From an uncultured Bacteroidota bacterium (GTDB lineage Bacteria; Bacteroidota; Bacteroidia; Chitinophagales; Chitinophagaceae), in assembly GCA_903929425.1 (NCBI GenBank), contig CAIYUO010000100.1, positions 1 to 41,332 of the forward strand: a stretch of DNA of 41,332 nt, given 5' to 3'. Numbering within the stretch: the first letter of the stretch is position 1; each line of letters starts with the position of its first letter. A program made the translations under genes and the position numbers. Shown one piece after another: positions 39,405-41,332 of this stretch. Below the pieces are notes generated by a model. It made no database searches. It was not told the origin of the DNA and saw nothing but the letters and a program-made list of their open reading frames with translations.

Positions 39405-41075
39405 TTACCCTCTTTTTGCCTGCTGAAAAGAAATAAACTCCATCATCTCGGATAAACTAAAGCTACTTAAGTTATTTGCCGCAGTGAGTCCTGCTTTTTG
39501 TGCAACGAGTACACCGTATTTACAATCATCATATCCTTCAATAGCATGAGCGTCGGGATCAATGGAAATAAGTACATCATTTTCAACAGCTTTTTGTATA
39601 TATCGCCAGTCCATATCCAAACGTCTAGGATGCGCATTTAATTCAATGACTACATTGTTTTCAGCGCAGGCTTCAATGATAACGTCAAAATTTACCGGGT
39701 AACCCTTGCGACTTAGTAACAAACGACCTGTAGGGTGCCCTAAAATGCTTGTATAGGGATTATTAATAGCGTTTAGTAAACGCATCATTGCTTTCTCCTC
39801 GGTCATTTTTAAATTGGAGTGTACCGATGCAATGACAATATCAAAAGTTTCCAATACTTCATCGGGGTAGTCCAAGCTTCCATCATTTAAAATATCCGAT
39901 TCAATACTTTTAAATATCACAAATGGAGCTAGCTTTTTATTAAGGGCATCAATTTCCTTATGCTGTGCCATAATTCGGTCGGCCTGTAATCCATTTGCAT
40001 AAAATGCCGACTTACTATGATCGCTAATAATTAAATATTCATAACCCTGCTGCTTAGCTGCCACGGCCATTTGTTCAATGGTATGTATGCCATCACTCCA
40101 AGTACTATGGGAATGTATAATTCCTTTGATGTCGGAGGGCTGAATAGTGTTACTTAATGCCTTTGCTTCGGCGCGTGTGATAATTTCAGGTAGCTGTCGT
40201 TGTGGAGATGGAATAAAATGAACACCAACTTGCTCAAATATGGCTTGCTCATTAGCAAATGAATCCAATTTAAATTTCGGGAGTTTTTCCCAGGCTTCCA
40301 TAAACTCCGGAGAAGCGGATAGGGTAAAATCTTTCCAATAAAATTCCGATGGGGTGGTTAAATGCCATCGGATTTCAAAATTATCTTCCCCTTTGCAGGA
40401 AAAATAATTTTCATTTTTTTCAATTTTGAACAATTTGACCGACAACCAGCTCACTAAATTTTCTTCTGAAAGGGTAGTGACCACATCCAAAAATCCTAAC
40501 CATTCCATTTGTCTTTTGAAAGCGCCACTAATAATATGTAGATCATTTGGAAATGCTTCGCATAAATTTTGATGTAAATTTTTTGCTAAATCTTCTACCT
40601 GTTCGTACAAATAATTTCCTTGATGATGCAAATAAAATTCTAACGAATCTTGAATATTTTTTTGTGTCTTCTCACCAAAGCCTTTGTATTTTACTAAACG
40701 GTTTTCTTCACATGCGTATAATAATTCACCAATACTTTCAATTTCTAATTCCTTCCAAATGGTAACAATCTTTTTTGGACCCAGTCCTTTTATTTTTAGC
40801 ATTTCTAAAATGCCTGGAGGTGTTTTTTGTATATACTCGTTTAATAAACTCAGCTCCTTTGTTTCAATAATCTCTTGAATTTTTTTTCCAATGGCTTCTC
40901 CGATACCTCGTATCGCATACATTTGGCCAGGGCTCATATCGCACAAGGGTTCTGTGAGTTTATCTAATGTATAAGCCGCATTGGTATAGGACTTTATTTT
41001 GAATTCATTCTCGCCATGAATATCCATTAATTTTGCGAGCAGGGTAAAGTATTCTTGTATCTCGTAATTGTGCAT
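39405..41075 (-). CDS. polX: PolX-type protein: degenerate polymerase plus PHP phosphoesterase
   Basis: A 556-residue protein with the bacterial PolX layout. N-terminal 8-kDa and helix-hairpin-helix region: MHNYEIQEYFTLLAKLMDIHG, IRGIGEAIGKKI, IKGLGPKKI, YKGFGEKT. Pol-beta palm: ISGAFKRQMEWLGFLDVV aligns with the family's GSYRR...GDIDIL, but the first catalytic Asp of DxD is Phe and the GS motif is altered, so DNA synthesis is unlikely. C-terminal PHP domain: GIIHSHSTWSDG, YLIISDHSKSAFYANG, SVHSNLKM, GHPTGRLL, ELNAHPRRLDMDW and ISIDPDAHA, all metal-binding motifs intact, so nuclease or phosphatase activity (3'-5' exonuclease in PolX) should remain. A core-genome gene flanking the island. Confidence 0.9.
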   Translation of the reverse strand: MHNYEIQEYFTLLAKLMDIHGENEFKIKSYTNAAYTLDKLTEPLCDMSPGQMYAIRGIGEAIGKKIQEIIETKELSLLNEYIQKTPPGILEMLKIKGLGPKKIVTIWKELEIESIGELLYACEENRLVKYKGFGEKTQKNIQDSLEFYLHHQGNYLYEQVEDLAKNLHQNLCEAFPNDLHIISGAFKRQMEWLGFLDVVTTLSEENLVSWLSVKLFKIEKNENYFSCKGEDNFEIRWHLTTPSEFYWKDFTLSASPEFMEAWEKLPKFKLDSFANEQAIFEQVGVHFIPSPQRQLPEIITRAEAKALSNTIQPSDIKGIIHSHSTWSDGIHTIEQMAVAAKQQGYEYLIISDHSKSAFYANGLQADRIMAQHKEIDALNKKLAPFVIFKSIESDILNDGSLDYPDEVLETFDIVIASVHSNLKMTEEKAMMRLLNAINNPYTSILGHPTGRLLLSRKGYPVNFDVIIEACAENNVVIELNAHPRRLDMDWRYIQKAVENDVLISIDPDAHAIEGYDDCKYGVLVAQKAGLTAANNLSSFSLSEMMEFISFQQAKRG

Positions 41076-41145
41076 ACGTAAAGATAATAAGTGGAACGAG
41101 TAGGGGCAAAAAAATTCCCGAAAGGGATTTTCAAAATCATAAGCG

Positions 41146-41190
41146 TTTTTTGTAGTGCTTTAATTTTTTATAAAGTACTACAAAAAAAAA
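41146..41190. terminator. Bidirectional terminator between polX and the histone-like gene
   Basis: GTAGTGCTTTA (41152-41162) pairs with TAAAGTACTAC (41171-41181), 11 bp with one G-T wobble, around an 8-nt loop. It is flanked by TTTTTT (41146-41151) and AAAAAAAAA (41182-41190), so it has a U-tract on either strand. It lies upstream of polX and downstream of the leftward histone-H1-like gene. Confidence 0.75.
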
Positions 41191-41213
41191 TCCCCTCGAT
41201 TGAATCGAAGGGA
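41182..41213 (-). terminator. Intrinsic terminator of the histone-H1-like gene
   Basis: On the minus strand a hairpin (arms within 41191-41213, TCCC-CTCGAT against ATCGA-AGGGA with one mismatch) is followed by TTTTTTTTT (complement of 41182-41190). It lies 23 nt beyond the stop codon at 41237. Confidence 0.7.
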
Positions 41214-41236
41214 CTTTCAACATTATCCGAGGATAA

Positions 41237-41332
41237 TTATTTCTTTTTAGCGACTTTCTTAGCAGCTTTTTTAGCAGCTTTCTTAGGAGCAGCTTTTTTA
41301 GCAGCTTTCTTAGGAGCAGCTTTTTTAGCAGC
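41237..41332 (-). CDS. Histone H1-like Lys/Ala-rich protein, C-terminal end (partial)
   Basis: Reading leftward from the window edge, 31 residues AAKKAAPKK repeated twice then AAKKAAKKVAKKK precede a TAA at 41237-41239. Such Ala/Lys/Pro tails belong to bacterial histone H1-like or HU-tail proteins that bind and condense DNA. The tail is encoded by two exact 27-bp tandem copies. The N-terminal part is off the window, so whether a HU-type domain precedes it is unknown. Confidence 0.8.
   Translation of the reverse strand, partial: AAKKAAPKKAAKKAAPKKAAKKAAKKVAKKK
41279..41332. repeat. Two exact 27-bp tandem repeats
   Basis: Positions 41279-41305 and 41306-41332 are identical 27-mers, each encoding AAKKAAPKK on the minus strand. 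Identity at synonymous sites points to recent duplication or slippage; the array may continue beyond the window. Confidence 0.85.

Overview
The window is a low-GC Bacteroidota chromosome segment, most like a free-living member of the Chitinophagaceae/Sphingobacteriia. Evidence: the ribosomal alpha-operon order rpsM-rpsK-rpsD-rpoA-rplQ, an L17 with an Ala/Glu-rich tail, promoters fitting TTTG-N19-TAnnTTTG, few Shine-Dalgarno sites, a very large TamB, and a Lys/Ala histone-H1-like tail. Placement is inference from gene content, not from a search.

Region 1 (1-4675) is housekeeping: the end of the ribosomal operon, an rplQ terminator, then carA and aroQ. Region 2 (4695-19057) is envelope and catabolism: TamB, a secreted gamma-glutamyltransferase, a secreted M14-type carboxypeptidase followed by a secreted PIG-L deacetylase, a tiny membrane ORF, an APC amino acid permease and a cytosolic GH13 alpha-amylase-like enzyme.

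Region 3 (about 19086-39401) is an accessory island with no visible integrase, transposase or tRNA. Its left arm is a leftward operon: an HsdS-like protein, an unknown, a membrane-anchored HExxH protein and a J-domain gene broken by an in-frame TAA. The centre is a rightward operon: a putative caspase-fold protein (HG/Cys dyad), a DnaB-like ATPase that has lost its catalytic residues, an unknown, SbcD, SbcC, a RecB/Cas4-like PD-(D/E)XK nuclease and two unknowns. Next comes a leftward WYL regulator, divergent from a 56-aa protein and a AAA+ ATPase. The right arm holds an unknown, a secreted penicillin-binding-like protein lacking the SxxK lysine, two HExxH proteins, a 56-aa basic protein, a secreted YKSEAD-repeat protein and an unknown. 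The island is closed by polX and a histone-H1-like gene that runs off the end.

The main clue that the island is one unit is a 19-bp palindrome, TGTCCGAATASACTGGACA. It occurs twice: upstream of the 56-aa/AAA+ genes beside the WYL regulator, and 11 kb away upstream of the membrane HExxH/J-domain genes. In both places it lies exactly 9 nt before a -7-like box. I infer a WYL-controlled (or other factor-controlled) DNA-damage or defence regulon combining SbcCD, a nuclease, a dead DnaB paralogue, AAA+ and peptidase-like proteins. No combination like this is known to me as a named system, but I could not search.
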